A stretch of DNA of 64,000 nucleotides from Massilia agri (GCF_024753255.1 NZ_JANUHA010000001.1:124001-188000), one strand, 5' to 3'; shown: positions 20,123 through 32,305, numbered from the stretch's first letter. Notes: a model not told the origin generated them from the letters alone. Numbers and translations: made by a program.

Positions 20123-20410
20123 TCAGGCCTGCACGCGGGTTTCCGGCATTTCCTTGATGCTGTATTCAAAGCCGCCGACCCAGCGGGCAACCACGTTGTA
20201 GAGCCAGGCTCCCAGGCTGGCGAACAGAAAAGTGATCGCGCCGTAGATGAGCGGCGCGATCACGACGGCCAGGAGGACCACACCGAGGTTGCCCTGGAAT
20301 GCCCCGGCGAGCGCCATGATCAGCAGCACAGGCAAGGAGATCACCGTGTACAACACGGCCACGACCTTGGCCGACTGGGCAACGGATACGTTCACAATTT
20401 GTATTTTCAT
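20123..20410 (-). CDS. Small two-helix membrane protein, function unknown
   Basis: The 95-residue protein has two clear transmembrane segments (VVAVLYTVISLPVLLIMALA and VVLLAVVIAPLIYGAITFLF) with a conserved-looking ending ARWVGGFEYSI. It resembles DUF3566-like small membrane proteins in layout, but I cannot confirm the family. It has its own terminator and sits between trpA and accD, which normally are close neighbours here, so it may be an insertion in that block. Confidence 0.75.
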   Translation of the reverse strand: MKIQIVNVSVAQSAKVVAVLYTVISLPVLLIMALAGAFQGNLGVVLLAVVIAPLIYGAITFLFASLGAWLYNVVARWVGGFEYSIKEMPETRVQA

Positions 20411-20564
20411 TGCAGGATCCAGTGAGGATGTTTATCGGAAATACCGATCCACTGTACTGCGATCCGCGGCGGGCAACACGCGCCAGCACAAGGCGCATCT
20501 TGCGATGCAGCAACAAATCGAAAGGGGTGCTGGCAACGACTGCGGCGTCAAACCTTCACAGCCA

Positions 20565-20647
20565 GTGTCAGGTCTGACAAACGGACACGGGCTCGACCGT
20601 TATCGCAAGCAACGGTTGAGCTCGTGTCTGAATGTCAGACCTGACAC
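20565..20647. repeat. REP-like nested palindromic element
   Basis: The 15-bp arms GTGTCAGGTCTGACA (20565-20579) and TGTCAGACCTGACAC (20633-20647) are perfect inverted repeats, and each arm is itself a TGTCAG-N2-CTGACA palindrome. Between them a second imperfect inverted repeat (GACACGGGCTCGACCGTT against AACGGTTGAGCTCGTGTC) closes on a short loop, so the whole 83 bp can fold as one long hairpin. It lies between trpA and the small membrane protein gene and looks like a mobile REP/BIME-type unit. Confidence 0.75.
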
Positions 20648-20683
20648 CGAGGTTGACGTATGCCAAGGGCGAGCTCAGGATGC

Positions 20684-21481
20684 TCAGGCGTCCAATGCGC
20701 TGCGGATGCCGGAGGTGAAGTCGCGGACCGCTTCCACAGCCTTCTCCTTCGGCACCGACTCGAGCTCCTGGATGATGCGGCTGCCGATCACGACGGCATC
20801 GGCTACCTCGGCGACGGCGCGCGCGGTGGCGCCGTCGCGGATCCCGAAGCCGACGCCGATCGGCAGCTTCACGTGCTCGCGGATCGCGCTCACGCGGCGC
20901 GCAACCTCGGCGGTGTCGATGCTGCCGGCGCCCGTCACGCCTTTCAAGGAGACGTAGTAGCTGAAACCGCTGCCGTACTGGGCCACCTGCTGCACGCGTC
21001 TGGTGGTCGACGTGGGCGCCAGCAGGAAGATCAGGTCGAGGTCGTTGGCACGCATGGACTCGGCGAAGGCCGCGCACTCTTCCGGCGGGTAGTCGACCAC
21101 GATGGCGCCGTCGGCGCCGGCCTCCTTTGCGCAGCGGATGAAGTTCTCGGGGCCGATGCGCTCGATGGGGTTGGCGTAGCCCATCAACACAACCGGGGTC
21201 GTCGTGTTCGTCCTGCGGAATTCGCGCACGAACCCGAAGACGTCCTGCAGGCCGATATTGAACTTCAGTGCGCGCTCGCAGGCGCGCTGGATGACCGGGC
21301 CCTCGGCCATGGGATCGGAAAACGGAACGCCCAGTTCGAGGACGTCCGCGCCCCCTTCCACCAGGGCGTGCATGAGGGGCACGGTCAGTTCGGGGCCGGG
21401 GTCGCCCGCGGTGATGAAGGTGACGAGGCCGGTTTTGTTCTCCGCCTTGAGGGCGGCAAAGGTCGAAGCGATTCGGGACAT
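20684..21481 (-). CDS. trpA: Tryptophan synthase alpha chain
   Basis: The 265-residue TIM barrel starts [20 protein letters not shown]; the ATG at 21481 matches the family and in-frame upstream codons look spurious. It cleaves indole-3-glycerol phosphate to indole, which is channelled to TrpB. Catalytic Glu49 is present in [13 protein letters not shown]. The second catalytic position, Asp60 in Salmonella, is Glu here ([10 protein letters not shown]). It follows trpB by 46 bp. Enzyme identity is not in doubt; the activity effect of the substitution is unknown. Confidence 0.96.
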   Translation of the reverse strand: MSRIASTFAALKAENKTGLVTFITAGDPGPELTVPLMHALVEGGADVLELGVPFSDPMAEGPVIQRACERALKFNIGLQDVFGFVREFRRTNTTTPVVLMGYANPIERIGPENFIRCAKEAGADGAIVVDYPPEECAAFAESMRANDLDLIFLLAPTSTTRRVQQVAQYGSGFSYYVSLKGVTGAGSIDTAEVARRVSAIREHVKLPIGVGFGIRDGATARAVAEVADAVVIGSRIIQELESVPKEKAVEAVRDFTSGIRSALDA

Positions 21482-21527
21482 GCTGTTCTTTCTTATCAAA
21501 GGTTCACGGGAGCGCAAGCACAGGAGG

Positions 21528-22769
<1,242 letters not shown>

Positions 22770-23464
22770 GATGGTTCTCACTCGAAATGATGGCGTCGGC
22801 GCCCCGCACTGCCGCGATGAAGTCGGCAATCCTGCGGGCGTCCTTGATGCCCTTCTGCGCCTCGACGCCACTGCTGACGTCGACCGCGAAGGGACGAACA
22901 CGTACTACCGCGTCAGTCGCGTTTTGTACGTTCAAGCCACCACTCAAAACGACCCGAGGCGCGAGCTCTTTTGGGACGAGAGACCAATCGAAAACCTTTC
23001 CTGCGCCGCCGTAGGCGTCGACCCAGGTGTCCAGCAGGAGGCCGGAGAACCAGGGGCTGGCGGCGCGGTATGTGCGCTCATATTCTAGCAGTTCATCCGG
23101 GCTTGTGTCCGGCCTGACGCGGAAGGCCCGCACGAATGGGCGCGACACCGCGGCAGCCAGTTCGGCGCACCGCTCGGCAGTTTCATCGCCGTGGAACTGG
23201 ATCAGCGCCAGCGGCGCCTGCTGCGCCACCGCCCTCACCTCGTCCACCGTCGCGTTCACGAACAGCGCCACCGCGCTCACATAGGGCGGCAGCGCGGCGC
23301 ACAGCTCGGCAGCCTGCTCGGGCGTGACGTAGCGCGGGCTCTTCGGATAGAACACGAAACCCAGCGCATCAGCCCCTAGCGCGACGGCCGCACGCAGGTC
23401 TTCAGGGCGCGTGATGCCGCAAATCTTGATACGGGTGCGTTGCATGATGATCCTTTTGGGCTGC

Positions 23465-24265
23465 TTACAGCCAGGGCAGCGGCGACGCCGGCTCCTGCGG
23501 CAGTCCCCACTTCGGATCGTAATCGATCCTGGCCAGATACAGGCCGTCCGGCATGAAAGTCGGCGCGGCGACGTCGCGCGAACGGCTTTCCAGCACTTCC
23601 TTCATCCAGCCTGGTTCGTTGCGGCCCGTGCCCACATAGATGAGCGAACCGACGATATTGCGCACCATGTGGTGCAGGAAGGCGCTGGCGCGCACCGTGA
23701 ACACGATCACGTCGCCATGGCGCTGGATGCCCACCTCGTGCATCTGCTTGACCGGAGAGTTGGCCTGGCAGCCTGAAGCCCGGAAGGCCGAGAAATCGTG
23801 CTCGCCGATCAGGTACTGGCCCGCTTCGCGCATGCGCTCCACGTCCAGCGGACGGAAAGTCCACCCTGCCCGTCCGGCCAGCAGGCTCGATGGATTCGGG
23901 TGGTTGTAGAGCACATAGTGGTAGGTGCGCGAGCGCGCCGAGAAGCGCGCGTGGAACTCGTTGCCCTCCGCATCGGGCTGGACTTCATGCGCCCAGCGCA
24001 CCACGATCGAGTCGGGCAGGAAGGCGTTCACGCCGCGCACCCAGCTCTGCATGGCGCGGTCCAACTCCGTGTCGAAGTGGACCACCTGCTCGATGCCGTG
24101 CACACCCGCGTCGGTGCGGCCCGCGCAGGTGGTGCCCAGGTGCGTGCAGGCGAACTTCTCGAGCGCGATCTCGAGCTGGTCCTGGACGGTATTGCGCGCC
24201 GGCTGCTTCTGGTAGCCGTTCCAGGCGGTGCCTACGTACTGGACACCAAGGGCGATGCGCCTCAC
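23465..24265 (-). CDS. truA: tRNA pseudouridine(38-40) synthase
   Basis: The 266-residue protein starts [19 protein letters not shown] and has the catalytic aspartate D52 in GRTDAGVH. It converts U38-U40 of the anticodon arm to pseudouridine. The GTG start at 24265 overlaps the fimV TGA by 4 nt (GTGA), implying coupled translation. fimV-truA-trpF is a conserved order in Burkholderiales. Confidence 0.95.
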   Translation of the reverse strand: MRRIALGVQYVGTAWNGYQKQPARNTVQDQLEIALEKFACTHLGTTCAGRTDAGVHGIEQVVHFDTELDRAMQSWVRGVNAFLPDSIVVRWAHEVQPDAEGNEFHARFSARSRTYHYVLYNHPNPSSLLAGRAGWTFRPLDVERMREAGQYLIGEHDFSAFRASGCQANSPVKQMHEVGIQRHGDVIVFTVRASAFLHHMVRNIVGSLIYVGTGRNEPGWMKEVLESRSRDVAAPTFMPDGLYLARIDYDPKWGLPQEPASPLPWL

Positions 24266-27200
24266 GCCAGCAGGGAGCGCATGGCGCTGGCCTTGCTCAC
24301 CTGCTCGCTGCTGCCACCCTTGATGACTTCGTCGAGCAGTTCGCGTGCGCCTTCCTTGTCACCGATTTCCTGGTAGGCGATCGCGAGATCGAGCTTGGTT
24401 TCCATCTCCATGTGCTCGGGCGACATGGCGGCCGGTTCGAGCGCCTCGCCGACTTCCGGCAGGGCTGGCGCAGCTACGGCCCCGGCGCGGTCGAAGTCAG
24501 GCAGCTCGAGGTCGATGTCGGCCATGTCGAAGGCCGGCTCGACCGGCACGCCCGGGCTCGGGGTGGCAACAATGGCCGGCGCGGCGGCCGGGGTGTCCGG
24601 CAGCGCGAAGGGATCACCCGCGTCCGGCTCAGCCAGGTCGAAGGAGAACTCTTCCTTCGGCTCGCTTGCCGGCGCCGGCGGCGCATCGAATTCGAAGGGT
24701 TCCGCCGCCGGCTGGGCGGTCGCGGCGGGCGCCGGCTCGGCCGGGCTGCCGAAGTCCATGGCGTCGAGGTCGAACAGCGGGTCCTCGACGCCGGCGGTCG
24801 GCGCCGGGGCGCCGAGGATGGCCGGGACCTCACCGTGGAAAGGCGTCGCCTCGGCCACGGCGGCCGGCTGGGCCGGGGTCGGCGGCAGGCCGAAGTCCAT
24901 GGAGTCGAGGTCGAACAGCGGATCCTTGTCGAGTGCCTCCGCATTGTTCGACGCCGGCTCTTGCGCCACTTCCGGCAGCGGCGGCAGGTCGAACTCGGCG
25001 GCCAGGCCGGCCATGTCGACCGGGGCGGCGGCAGCGGGCGCCTCGGTGCGCAGCGCATCCTGCGACGCCGGCTGCGGGTCGCCGAAGCTCATGTCGAAGG
25101 CCAGGTCGAAGGGCTCTTCCTCGGCCGGGGCCGGGGCAGCGGTGACGTCTGGTGGCGTGATCGGATCGAGGGCGAATTCCAGGTCCGGCACGGCGGTCTC
25201 GTCCTGCGCGCCGGCATCCGGGCCGTTCATCGCGATCGGCTCGTTGTTCGTCACCGGCTCGAAGGTCAGCCCGCCGAGGTCGAAGTCGAGCGAATTGTCC
25301 TCGCTGCGCGCGGCCACCGGCTCGCTCTCGAAGCCCGGTACGGCGGTCGCGTCTTCCTGCTTGTCCTCGTCCATCGCGGCATAGGCGGCGCCTGCCGCCG
25401 CACCCGCGCCGAGGACGGCTGCCGGAGCGGCGCCGCCACGGAAGGCGTCTTCCAGTTGCGCGGACAGCAGCGACTGCTGGTCGCGCTCCTGCGGGCTCTG
25501 GGCGGGCGCAACCGGCGTGGCGCCGGTGGCGCTGGCGTACAGCGGATTGGCGGGATCGATGCTCTGGCCGAGCGCGGCCGCCTGGGCCCACTCGTCGCCC
25601 TGGCCGCGCGTCATGCCATACAGCTCGCTGGCCTGGGTTTCAAAAGCGCGCAGGTCCTTCCGTGCGGCGTAGATCTCGAGGAGCTTGAGTCGCACCGGAT
25701 GGCGTTCCGGATGGGTGCGCAGGGCCTCCTTGAGGATTTCTTCGGCCTGGGCGTCGCGGCCGTAGGCGATGTAGACGTCGGCTTCGGCGACCGGATCGAC
25801 CTCGTTGGTGTCGAGCTGGGAAGCCGAGGGGGCGAAGCTGGAATTGAAGACGCTGTTGCTGGTGTCGACGCTCTGGCCGCCCGCCTCCGCGAACAGCGAG
25901 TGCGCGCCCTGGGTCGGCACGCCCAGCACCGAAGGCTCGGCGTCCAGGTCACGGGCCTGCTGCGCCTTCTTGCGGCGCTGCGAGATGCCGAGGGCAGCCA
26001 GCAGCAGCACGAGGGCGCCGCCGGCCACGATGTTGATGTTGTCCATCAGGGTGTCGGCCAGGCTCTTCTCTTCCGGCACGACGGGCTTCGGCGGGGTGCT
26101 CGGCTTGGCGGCCGGCTTCGCTGCCTGCGCGGCCGGGGTGTTGTCGACGCCGGCGACGGCGCCGGCGGCAGCTGCGGCGGCGTTCTCGGCCTCGCTGCCG
26201 GCGCGGCTCTTCACCGTCATCAGCTTTTCGAGGTCGTTGACGTTGCGCTCGAGTTCCTTGACGCGCGCCTGTGCCTGGGCCAGTTCCTTTTCGCGTGCGA
26301 TCGCATCTTCCGCGCTGGCGGTGGCCGTTGCCGCGCCGTTCGCGCCCGCGGTCGGCTGGGTGGCTTTCGACAGCTGCAGCTTGTCCTGCGATTCGTTGGC
26401 GGCGGTCGGGCGCTCCTCGACCTTGGCGGTAATCTTGCCGGCCGCGCTCTGGCCCGCCTGCGGGGTGCGCTGCGGCGCCGCGTTCGCGACCTGGCCGGCC
26501 AGCTTGTTGCGGTAGGCATTGAAGTCGGCCGCGTGGGCGACGACCATGGCGCCGGCTTCGGCGCTGTCCGTGCCGCGCAGGGTGTCCGAATCGGGCACCC
26601 GGAGGATCTGGCCCGACTTCAGGCGGTTCATGTTCTGGCCGATGAAGGCGTCCGGGTTGGCGCGGTACAGCGCCACCAGCATCATGTCGAGCGAGATGTC
26701 GGACGGCTTCAGGCGGGTCGCGATTCCACCCAGGGTGTCGCCCGGGCGCACGCGGTAGCTGGTGGGCGTGTCGACGGCCGGTCCCGCTGCGCGCGGGGGC
26801 GGTGCGGATGCTTCGCGGCGCGGCTGCTCCTGCGGCGCTTGCGCGACCGGTGCGGCAGGCTGGGCGGCGCGCGGCTGGGCTGCCGGACGCGGGGCCTCGG
26901 CCGCCACCTGGGCCGGCTGCGTGGCGCGCAGTTCGGCCGGGTCGAGCAGGAAGGTGTATTCACGCACCAGGCGACCGTTATTCCAGGACAGCTCGAGCAG
27001 CATGTCGACGAAAGGCTCGTTCAGCGGCTGGGTCGAGGTGACGCGGATGATCTGGCGGCCGGCGCGCTGCTCGACATTGAAGCGCAGCGACAGCAGGGCC
27101 GGGTTGAACTCGATGTTCGCCGCGCGGAAGGCTTCCGGCGAAGCCAGTTTGACGGCCAGGCTGGACGCATCCTCGCCCGCGGTCGTCGTCAGTTCGATCT

Positions 27201-27354
27201 CGGCGCGAAGCGGCTGCCCGAGCGCCGACAGCACCGTCAGCTTGCCGAGGCCGGCAGCCGAGGCGGCGGACGACAGGAGCACGGCGCTGGCCACGGCCGC
27301 GGTGACTGTTTTCAGCGCGGTTGCCATGAGCGGAGGACGGTGAGAAAAAGGCAT
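24262..27354 (-). CDS. fimV: FimV/HubP family polar landmark protein
   Basis: The 1030-residue protein has a signal peptide, the FimV N-terminal domain ([20 protein letters not shown]), a LysM domain ([20 protein letters not shown]), a short coiled coil, one membrane helix ([16 protein letters not shown]), a very acidic cytoplasmic region with repeated [12 protein letters not shown]-type units, and the C-terminal FimV TPR-like motif ([20 protein letters not shown]). Homologues organise type IV pilus assembly or polar chemotaxis and flagellar proteins. An alternative start is ATG 27327 (MATALKTVT); neither start has a clear Shine-Dalgarno. Confidence 0.93.
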   Translation of the reverse strand: MPFSHRPPLMATALKTVTAAVASAVLLSSAASAAGLGKLTVLSALGQPLRAEIELTTTAGEDASSLAVKLASPEAFRAANIEFNPALLSLRFNVEQRAGRQIIRVTSTQPLNEPFVDMLLELSWNNGRLVREYTFLLDPAELRATQPAQVAAEAPRPAAQPRAAQPAAPVAQAPQEQPRREASAPPPRAAGPAVDTPTSYRVRPGDTLGGIATRLKPSDISLDMMLVALYRANPDAFIGQNMNRLKSGQILRVPDSDTLRGTDSAEAGAMVVAHAADFNAYRNKLAGQVANAAPQRTPQAGQSAAGKITAKVEERPTAANESQDKLQLSKATQPTAGANGAATATASAEDAIAREKELAQAQARVKELERNVNDLEKLMTVKSRAGSEAENAAAAAAGAVAGVDNTPAAQAAKPAAKPSTPPKPVVPEEKSLADTLMDNINIVAGGALVLLLAALGISQRRKKAQQARDLDAEPSVLGVPTQGAHSLFAEAGGQSVDTSNSVFNSSFAPSASQLDTNEVDPVAEADVYIAYGRDAQAEEILKEALRTHPERHPVRLKLLEIYAARKDLRAFETQASELYGMTRGQGDEWAQAAALGQSIDPANPLYASATGATPVAPAQSPQERDQQSLLSAQLEDAFRGGAAPAAVLGAGAAAGAAYAAMDEDKQEDATAVPGFESEPVAARSEDNSLDFDLGGLTFEPVTNNEPIAMNGPDAGAQDETAVPDLEFALDPITPPDVTAAPAPAEEEPFDLAFDMSFGDPQPASQDALRTEAPAAAAPVDMAGLAAEFDLPPLPEVAQEPASNNAEALDKDPLFDLDSMDFGLPPTPAQPAAVAEATPFHGEVPAILGAPAPTAGVEDPLFDLDAMDFGSPAEPAPAATAQPAAEPFEFDAPPAPASEPKEEFSFDLAEPDAGDPFALPDTPAAAPAIVATPSPGVPVEPAFDMADIDLELPDFDRAGAVAAPALPEVGEALEPAAMSPEHMEMETKLDLAIAYQEIGDKEGARELLDEVIKGGSSEQVSKASAMRSLLA

Positions 27355-27608
27355 AGTCAGGATGCGAAAGAAAGTTGGCCGGAGGAAAGACGATTTCCTG
27401 GGAGTCTCAACATATCATCATGCTCTGGAGCATGCAAGCTTCCCGCGCACACGGAGGCTGCCGCAGGGAGGGATGTGTGGCCAGAATGACCGATGCGGAG
27501 GGCGTTTGATAGCGTTTGATTACAAGCGCTTAGCAATTTTACAGCGGGTGTGGCAAGGCTGCCAATACGGTGCGCAGGGTGGACGGCGCTGCCGCCCACC
27601 CTCCGGGA
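27355..27608. other. Intergenic region between asd and fimV
   Basis: There is no credible gene in this stretch. It holds the fimV promoter region on the minus strand and a GC-rich hairpin (27576-27602) just past the asd stop. A direct repeat GCGTTTGATagCGTTTGAT near 27502-27520 is visible but unexplained. Confidence 0.5.
27576..27602. repeat. GC-rich hairpin past asd
   Basis: AGGGTGGACGGC pairs with GCCGCCCACCCT (one mismatch, 3-nt loop), 7 bp past the asd stop. There is no T-run on the minus strand. It resembles the AGGGTGG-led half-hairpins of the repeats at 38022 and 49881, so it may be a degenerate copy acting as a transcript end. Confidence 0.45.
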
Positions 27609-28748
27609 TTACTTGTCCAGCACGATGCGCAGCATGCGGCGCAGCGGCTCGGCGGCGCCCCACAGCAGCTGGTCGCCGACGGTGAAGGCCGACAGGTAGT
27701 CGTTGCCCATGGCCAGCTTGCGCAGGCGGCCGACCGGGATGCCCAGGCCGCCGGTCACGGCGGCCGGCGACAGGTCGCGCATCGAGGCTTCGCGGGTGTT
27801 CGGCACCACCTTCACCCACTGGTTGTGCGAGGCGATGATGTCGGAGATCTCGTCGAGCGGCACATCGCGGGTCAGCTTGATGGTGAGCGCCTGCGAGTGG
27901 CAGCGCATCGCGCCGATGCGCACGCACAGGCCGTCCACGGGAATCGCCTTATTTGCGTCACCCTTACCGAAGCCTTCGCCGCGGCCCAAGATCTTGTTGG
28001 TCTCCGCGCCGGCCTTCCACTCTTCCTTCGACTGGCCATTGCCCAGGTCCTTGTCGATCCAGGGGATCAGGTTGCCGGCCAGCGGCACGCCGAACTGTTT
28101 CGTTTCTTCAGCGGACAGGCCATGCTGGGTCGCCAGCACGGTGCGGTCGATCTCGAGGATGGCCGAGGCCGGATCGTCCAGCAGCGGCTTGACCGACTGG
28201 TTGATGGTGCCGAACTGGGTCAGCAGTTCGCGCATGTGCTGGGCGCCGCCGCCCGATGCGGCCTGGTAGGTCATCGAGGTCATCCACTCGACCAGGCCCT
28301 GCTCGAACAGGCCGCCCAGGCCGATCAGCATGCAGGACACGGTGCAGTTACCGCCGATGAAGTTCTTCACGCCGCGCGACATGGCGTTCTTGATCACGTC
28401 CTTGTTGACCGGATCGAGCACGATGACGGCGTCGTCGTTCATGCGCAGGGTCGAGGCCGCGTCGATCCAGTAGCCGTTCCAGCCGCTGGCGCGCAGTTTC
28501 GGGAACACTTCCGTGGTGTAGTCGCCGCCCTGGCAGGAGATGATGATCTCGCACTTCGAGAGTTCCGCGATGTCCGTCGCGCTCTTCAGGGTGGTTTCGT
28601 TCTTCGCCATCTTCGGCGCGGCGCCGCCCGGGTTCGAGGTAGTGAAGAACACCGGCTCGATGTGGTCGAAATCGCCCTCTTCCTGCATGCGCTGCATCAG
28701 GACCGAGCCCACCATACCGCGCCAGCCAACCAGGCCTACTAATTTCAT
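27609..28748 (-). CDS. asd: Aspartate-semialdehyde dehydrogenase
   Basis: The 379-residue protein starts [21 protein letters not shown] (NADP-binding) and carries the catalytic cysteine in FIGGNCTVS. It reduces aspartyl phosphate to the semialdehyde for lysine, threonine, methionine and diaminopimelate synthesis. It follows leuB by 43 bp and precedes fimV, the conserved leuB-asd-fimV order. Confidence 0.97.
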   Translation of the reverse strand: MKLVGLVGWRGMVGSVLMQRMQEEGDFDHIEPVFFTTSNPGGAAPKMAKNETTLKSATDIAELSKCEIIISCQGGDYTTEVFPKLRASGWNGYWIDAASTLRMNDDAVIVLDPVNKDVIKNAMSRGVKNFIGGNCTVSCMLIGLGGLFEQGLVEWMTSMTYQAASGGGAQHMRELLTQFGTINQSVKPLLDDPASAILEIDRTVLATQHGLSAEETKQFGVPLAGNLIPWIDKDLGNGQSKEEWKAGAETNKILGRGEGFGKGDANKAIPVDGLCVRIGAMRCHSQALTIKLTRDVPLDEISDIIASHNQWVKVVPNTREASMRDLSPAAVTGGLGIPVGRLRKLAMGNDYLSAFTVGDQLLWGAAEPLRRMLRIVLDK

Positions 28749-28791
28749 TATCTTCCCTCAGGTATAAAAATATAAGTCTTGTATTAACGCA

Positions 28792-29862
28792 TCAGGCCAG
28801 CGCCGCGACGACAGCGTCGCCCATTTCTTTTGTGCCGACCTTGGTGCTGCCCGGCTCGTGGATGTCCGGGGTGCGCAGCCCCTGCGCCAGCACGCGCTTG
28901 ACCGCGTTCTCGATGCGGTCCGCCTGCTCGGTCTTGCCGAAGGTGAAGCGCAGCATCATCGCGGCGGAGAGGATGGTCGCCAGTGGATTGGCCACGCCCT
29001 TGCCGGCGATGTCCGGCGCCGAACCGTGCGACGGCTCGTACAGGCCTTTGCTGTTCGCGTCGAGCGAGGCGGACGGCAGCATGCCGATCGACCCCGTCAG
29101 CATCGCCGCGGCATCCGACAGGATATCGCCGAACATATTACCAGTGACGAGGACATCGAACTTTTTCGGGGCTCGGACCAGCTGCATGGCCGCGTTATCG
29201 ACGTACATGTGCTCGAGCTCGACGTCGGGGTATTCCTTGTGCACATCGGTGACGATGTCGCGCCAGAACTGGAAGGTTTCCAGCACATTGGCCTTGTCGA
29301 CGCTGGTCACGCGCGAGTCGCGCTTGCGCGCGGCCTGGAAGGCCACGTGGGCGATGCGGCGGATCTCGCCTTCGGCATAGCGCATGGTGTCGAAGCCTTC
29401 GCGCTGGCCCGCGAACGGGCCGTCCGGGCATTCGCGCACGCCGCGCGGCTTGCCGAAATAGATGTCGCCGGTGAGTTCGCGGATGATCAGGATGTCCAGG
29501 CCCGACACGACCTCGGGTTTGAGCGTGGATGCGCCCGCAAGTTCCGGATAAAGGATGGCCGGACGCAGGTTGGCGAACAGGCCGAGTTCCTTGCGCAAGC
29601 CGAGGATGGCCTGCTCGGGACGCAGGGCGCGCTCGAGGCTGTCGTACTGGTAGTCGCCGACGGCGCCGAACAGCACGGCGTCGGCCGCCTTGGCCAGTTT
29701 CAGGGTGCCTTCCGGCAGCGGGTGGCCGTGGGCGGCGTAGCCGGCGCCGCCGACCTGCGCGGTTTCGAGTTCGAAGGATTCGCCCAGCGCGTCCAGGACC
29801 TTGACCGCTTCGTTGATGATCTCCGGACCGATGCCGTCACCCGGCAAGACTGCAATCTTCAT
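28792..29862 (-). CDS. leuB: 3-isopropylmalate dehydrogenase
   Basis: The 356-residue protein begins [15 protein letters not shown] and carries the IPMDH motifs [20 protein letters not shown] and the metal/substrate-binding [13 protein letters not shown]. It oxidatively decarboxylates 3-isopropylmalate with NAD in leucine synthesis. It is 12 bp downstream of leuD. Confidence 0.97.
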   Translation of the reverse strand: MKIAVLPGDGIGPEIINEAVKVLDALGESFELETAQVGGAGYAAHGHPLPEGTLKLAKAADAVLFGAVGDYQYDSLERALRPEQAILGLRKELGLFANLRPAILYPELAGASTLKPEVVSGLDILIIRELTGDIYFGKPRGVRECPDGPFAGQREGFDTMRYAEGEIRRIAHVAFQAARKRDSRVTSVDKANVLETFQFWRDIVTDVHKEYPDVELEHMYVDNAAMQLVRAPKKFDVLVTGNMFGDILSDAAAMLTGSIGMLPSASLDANSKGLYEPSHGSAPDIAGKGVANPLATILSAAMMLRFTFGKTEQADRIENAVKRVLAQGLRTPDIHEPGSTKVGTKEMGDAVVAALA

Positions 29863-29874
29863 GCGTTCTCTTTC

Positions 29875-30522
29875 TTAGATGGTGTTGGCGAGCCAGGGCT
29901 GGGCGGCCAGGTGGCGTTGTTCGAAGGCGCGGATCTCGTCGGCGTGGCGCAGGGTCAGGCCGATGTCGTCCAGGCCGTTCAGCAGGCAGTACTTGCGGAA
30001 CTCGTCGATGGCGAAGCCGTACGACAGGCTGCCGTCGCTCGTTCCGATGCGCTGCTGCGCCAGGTCGACCACCAGCTTGAAGCCGGGGTTCGCTTCGACC
30101 GCCCTGAACAGGCCGTCGACTTCCTCTTCGCCCAGCACGATCGGCAGCAGGCCGCTCTTGTAGCAGTTGTTGAAGAAGATGTCGGCGAAGCTCGGCGCGA
30201 CGATGGCGCGGAAGCCATACTGCTGCAGGGCCCATGGAGCGTGCTCGCGCGAGGAGCCGCAGCCGAAGTTCTTGCGTGCCAGCAGGATCGAAGCGCCCGC
30301 ATAGCGCGGCTGGTTCAGCACGAAGTCGGGATTCACCGGACGGGTGCTGCAGTCCTGGCCCGGCTCGCCGTGGTCCAGGTAGCGCCACTCGTCGAATAGA
30401 TTCGGGCCGAAGCCGGTGCGGCGGATCGATTTCAGGAACTGCTTCGGGATGATGGCGTCGGTGTCGACATTGGCGCGGTCGAGCGGCGCCACCAGGCCTT
30501 CGTGTACGGTGAATTTATCCAT
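29875..30522 (-). CDS. leuD: 3-isopropylmalate dehydratase small subunit
   Basis: The 215-residue swivel-domain protein contains [17 protein letters not shown] and the [14 protein letters not shown] active-site loop. It forms the isopropylmalate isomerase with LeuC. The order leuC, entericidin, leuD, leuB implies one operon. Confidence 0.97.
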   Translation of the reverse strand: MDKFTVHEGLVAPLDRANVDTDAIIPKQFLKSIRRTGFGPNLFDEWRYLDHGEPGQDCSTRPVNPDFVLNQPRYAGASILLARKNFGCGSSREHAPWALQQYGFRAIVAPSFADIFFNNCYKSGLLPIVLGEEEVDGLFRAVEANPGFKLVVDLAQQRIGTSDGSLSYGFAIDEFRKYCLLNGLDDIGLTLRHADEIRAFEQRHLAAQPWLANTI

Positions 30523-30552
30523 TGAATCGTTCCGCCTTTTCTTCTTGATTGA

Positions 30553-30675
30553 TTACTTGCCGCCGGCGCCGGTGATGACCTGGCCGGCCTTCTGCACGTC
30601 CCGGCCAATGCCCGAGATGGTGTTGCAGCCGCTCAGCACGATGGCGGCGATGGCGATGACAAATGCTTTCTTCAT
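30553..30675 (-). CDS. Entericidin A/B-family lipoprotein
   Basis: The 40-residue protein starts MKKAFVIAIAAIVLSGC with a lipobox (LSG|C), followed by the entericidin-type core NTISGIGRDVQKAGQVI. The ATG at 30675 is chosen because the signal peptide begins there. Entericidins are small envelope lipoproteins linked to stationary phase and toxin-antidote pairs in enterics; the role here is unknown. It lies between leuC and leuD, a position known in related bacteria. Confidence 0.85.
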   Translation of the reverse strand: MKKAFVIAIAAIVLSGCNTISGIGRDVQKAGQVITGAGGK

Positions 30676-30716
30676 GATGTTCCTGTGTTTCGGTGTGTCG
30701 GGATGCTGATAACGTT

Positions 30717-32117
30717 TCAAAGCGCGCGCACGTCGACAAAGCGGCCTGCGATGCCCGCCGCCGCCGCCATCGCGGGCGACACCAGGTGGGTGCGGCCGCC
30801 CTGCCCCTGGCGTCCCTCGAAGTTGCGGTTCGAGGTCGAGGCGCAGCGCTCGCCCGGTTCCAGGCGGTCGGCGTTCATGGCCAGGCACATCGAGCAGCCC
30901 GGTTCGCGCCATTCGAAGCCGGCGTCCTTGAAGATGCGATCGAGGCCTTCGCGTTCGGCCTGTTCCTTCACCAGCCCGGAACCCGGCACCACCATCGCCA
31001 GCTTGACGTTCGGCGCACGCTGGCGGCCGCGCACGACTTCCGCGGCGGCGCGCAGGTCCTCGATGCGCGAATTGGTGCAGGAGCCGATGAAGACCTTGTC
31101 GATCCGGATCTGCTCGATCGGGGTGTTGGGGGCAAGGTCCATATAGGCCAGCGCCTTCTCGATGGCGCCGCGGCGCACGCTATCGCTTTCCTCTTGCGGG
31201 TCCGGCACGCGGCCGTCCACCGAGGTCACCATCTCGGGCGAGGTGCCCCAGGTGACTTGCGGGCGGATCTCCGACGCGTCGAGCTTGACGACGGTGTCGA
31301 AGGTAGCGCCCTCGTCCGAGTGCAGCGTGCGCCAGTAGGCGACCGCCTGCTCCCACTGCTCGCCCTTGGGCGAGAAGGGACGGCCCTTCACGTAGTCGAT
31401 GGTGGTGTCGTCCACCGCGACCATGCCGGCGCGCGCGCCCGCTTCGATCGCCATGTTGCAGACCGTCATGCGGCCTTCCATCGACAGCGCGCGGATGGTC
31501 GAGCCACCGAATTCGATGGCGTAGCCGGTGCCGCCCGCGGTGCCGATCTTGCCGATCACCGCCAGCACGATGTCCTTGGCGGTCACGCCCGGCGGCAGCT
31601 CGCCCTCGACCTGCACCAGCATCGATTTCGATTTCTTGGCCAGCAGGGTCTGCGTGGCCAACACGTGCTCGACTTCCGAGGTGCCGATGCCGTGCGCCAG
31701 GCAGCCGAAGGCGCCGTGGGTGGAGGTATGCGAGTCGCCGCAGACCACCGTCATGCCCGGCAGGGTCGCGCCCTGCTCCGGCCCGATCACGTGGACGATG
31801 CCCTGGCGCTTGTCGTTCATGTCGAAATAGGTCAGCCCGAAACCCTTCGCATTGGCGTCCAGCGTCTCGACCTGCAGGCGCGAGGTTGGGTCGGCGATGC
31901 CGTGGGCGCGGTCGGTGGTCGGCACGTTGTGGTCGGCCACGGCCAGGTTCGCCGAGGTCCTCCATAGGCCGCGGCCGGCCTCGCGTAGCCCGTCGAAGGC
32001 TTGCGGGCTGGTGACTTCGTGCACCAGGTGGCGGTCGATGTAGAGGACGGTGGTGCCATCGGCGTCGGCACGCACGACATGGGAATCCCAGAGTTTGTCG
32101 TAGAGCGTTTTTTGCAT
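30717..32117 (-). CDS. leuC: 3-isopropylmalate dehydratase large subunit
   Basis: The 466-residue aconitase-family protein has the substrate-loop [12 protein letters not shown] and the three [4Fe-4S] cysteines (one in IGSCTNSR, two in GCSMCLAMN). It isomerises 2-isopropylmalate with LeuD. It is the first gene of the leu operon; the region upstream contains an AT-rich palindrome. Confidence 0.97.
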   Translation of the reverse strand: MQKTLYDKLWDSHVVRADADGTTVLYIDRHLVHEVTSPQAFDGLREAGRGLWRTSANLAVADHNVPTTDRAHGIADPTSRLQVETLDANAKGFGLTYFDMNDKRQGIVHVIGPEQGATLPGMTVVCGDSHTSTHGAFGCLAHGIGTSEVEHVLATQTLLAKKSKSMLVQVEGELPPGVTAKDIVLAVIGKIGTAGGTGYAIEFGGSTIRALSMEGRMTVCNMAIEAGARAGMVAVDDTTIDYVKGRPFSPKGEQWEQAVAYWRTLHSDEGATFDTVVKLDASEIRPQVTWGTSPEMVTSVDGRVPDPQEESDSVRRGAIEKALAYMDLAPNTPIEQIRIDKVFIGSCTNSRIEDLRAAAEVVRGRQRAPNVKLAMVVPGSGLVKEQAEREGLDRIFKDAGFEWREPGCSMCLAMNADRLEPGERCASTSNRNFEGRQGQGGRTHLVSPAMAAAAGIAGRFVDVRAL

Positions 32118-32277
32118 GGTCTATCCAGTGAACGCGCCTCGCCATATGCGAGGTCGGTTTTTGATTATGCCATAATTGTGCAGTGCCGCACCAAGAGGGG
32201 GCGGCGCATTTTTCTGCCAATGAGTGCAATTTCATGCAAATTTAATTTGCATAGACAACTACCAATGCAAATAAAAA
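32118..32277 (-). promoter_or_regulatory. leuC promoter region with AT-rich palindrome
   Basis: The 160-bp space between the cheA terminator and leuC holds ATGCAAATT-T-AATTTGCAT (32234-32252), a perfect 9-bp inverted repeat, and a further half-site ATGCAAAT at 32265-32272. On the minus strand CATAAT (rc of 32164-32169 region) is a possible -10. The palindrome lies about 117-135 bp upstream of the leuC ATG, suiting an activator or repressor of leucine synthesis. The regulator is not identified. Confidence 0.5.
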
Positions 32278-32305
32278 AAGCCTGAGCTGGAAAGCTCAGG
32301 CTTTT
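32278..32305. terminator. Intrinsic terminator after cheA
   Basis: AAGCCTGAGCT and AGCTCAGGCTT form a perfect 11-bp stem with a GGAA loop. A-runs on the left make a T-run for minus-strand transcripts. It ends the cheZ-cheA operon 60 bp past the cheA stop. Confidence 0.9.

Noticed and set aside
20565-20647. Intrinsic terminator for trpA or the small membrane protein gene
   Set aside because: It lies upstream of trpA rather than after a gene end on the same strand, and there is no T-run; a REP-like element explains the symmetry better.
23890-27489. Plus-strand open frame of 1199 codons opposite fimV and truA
   Set aside because: Composition is dominated by Arg/Gly/Val from reversed Ala/Glu codons, with no domain; the minus-strand genes are clear.
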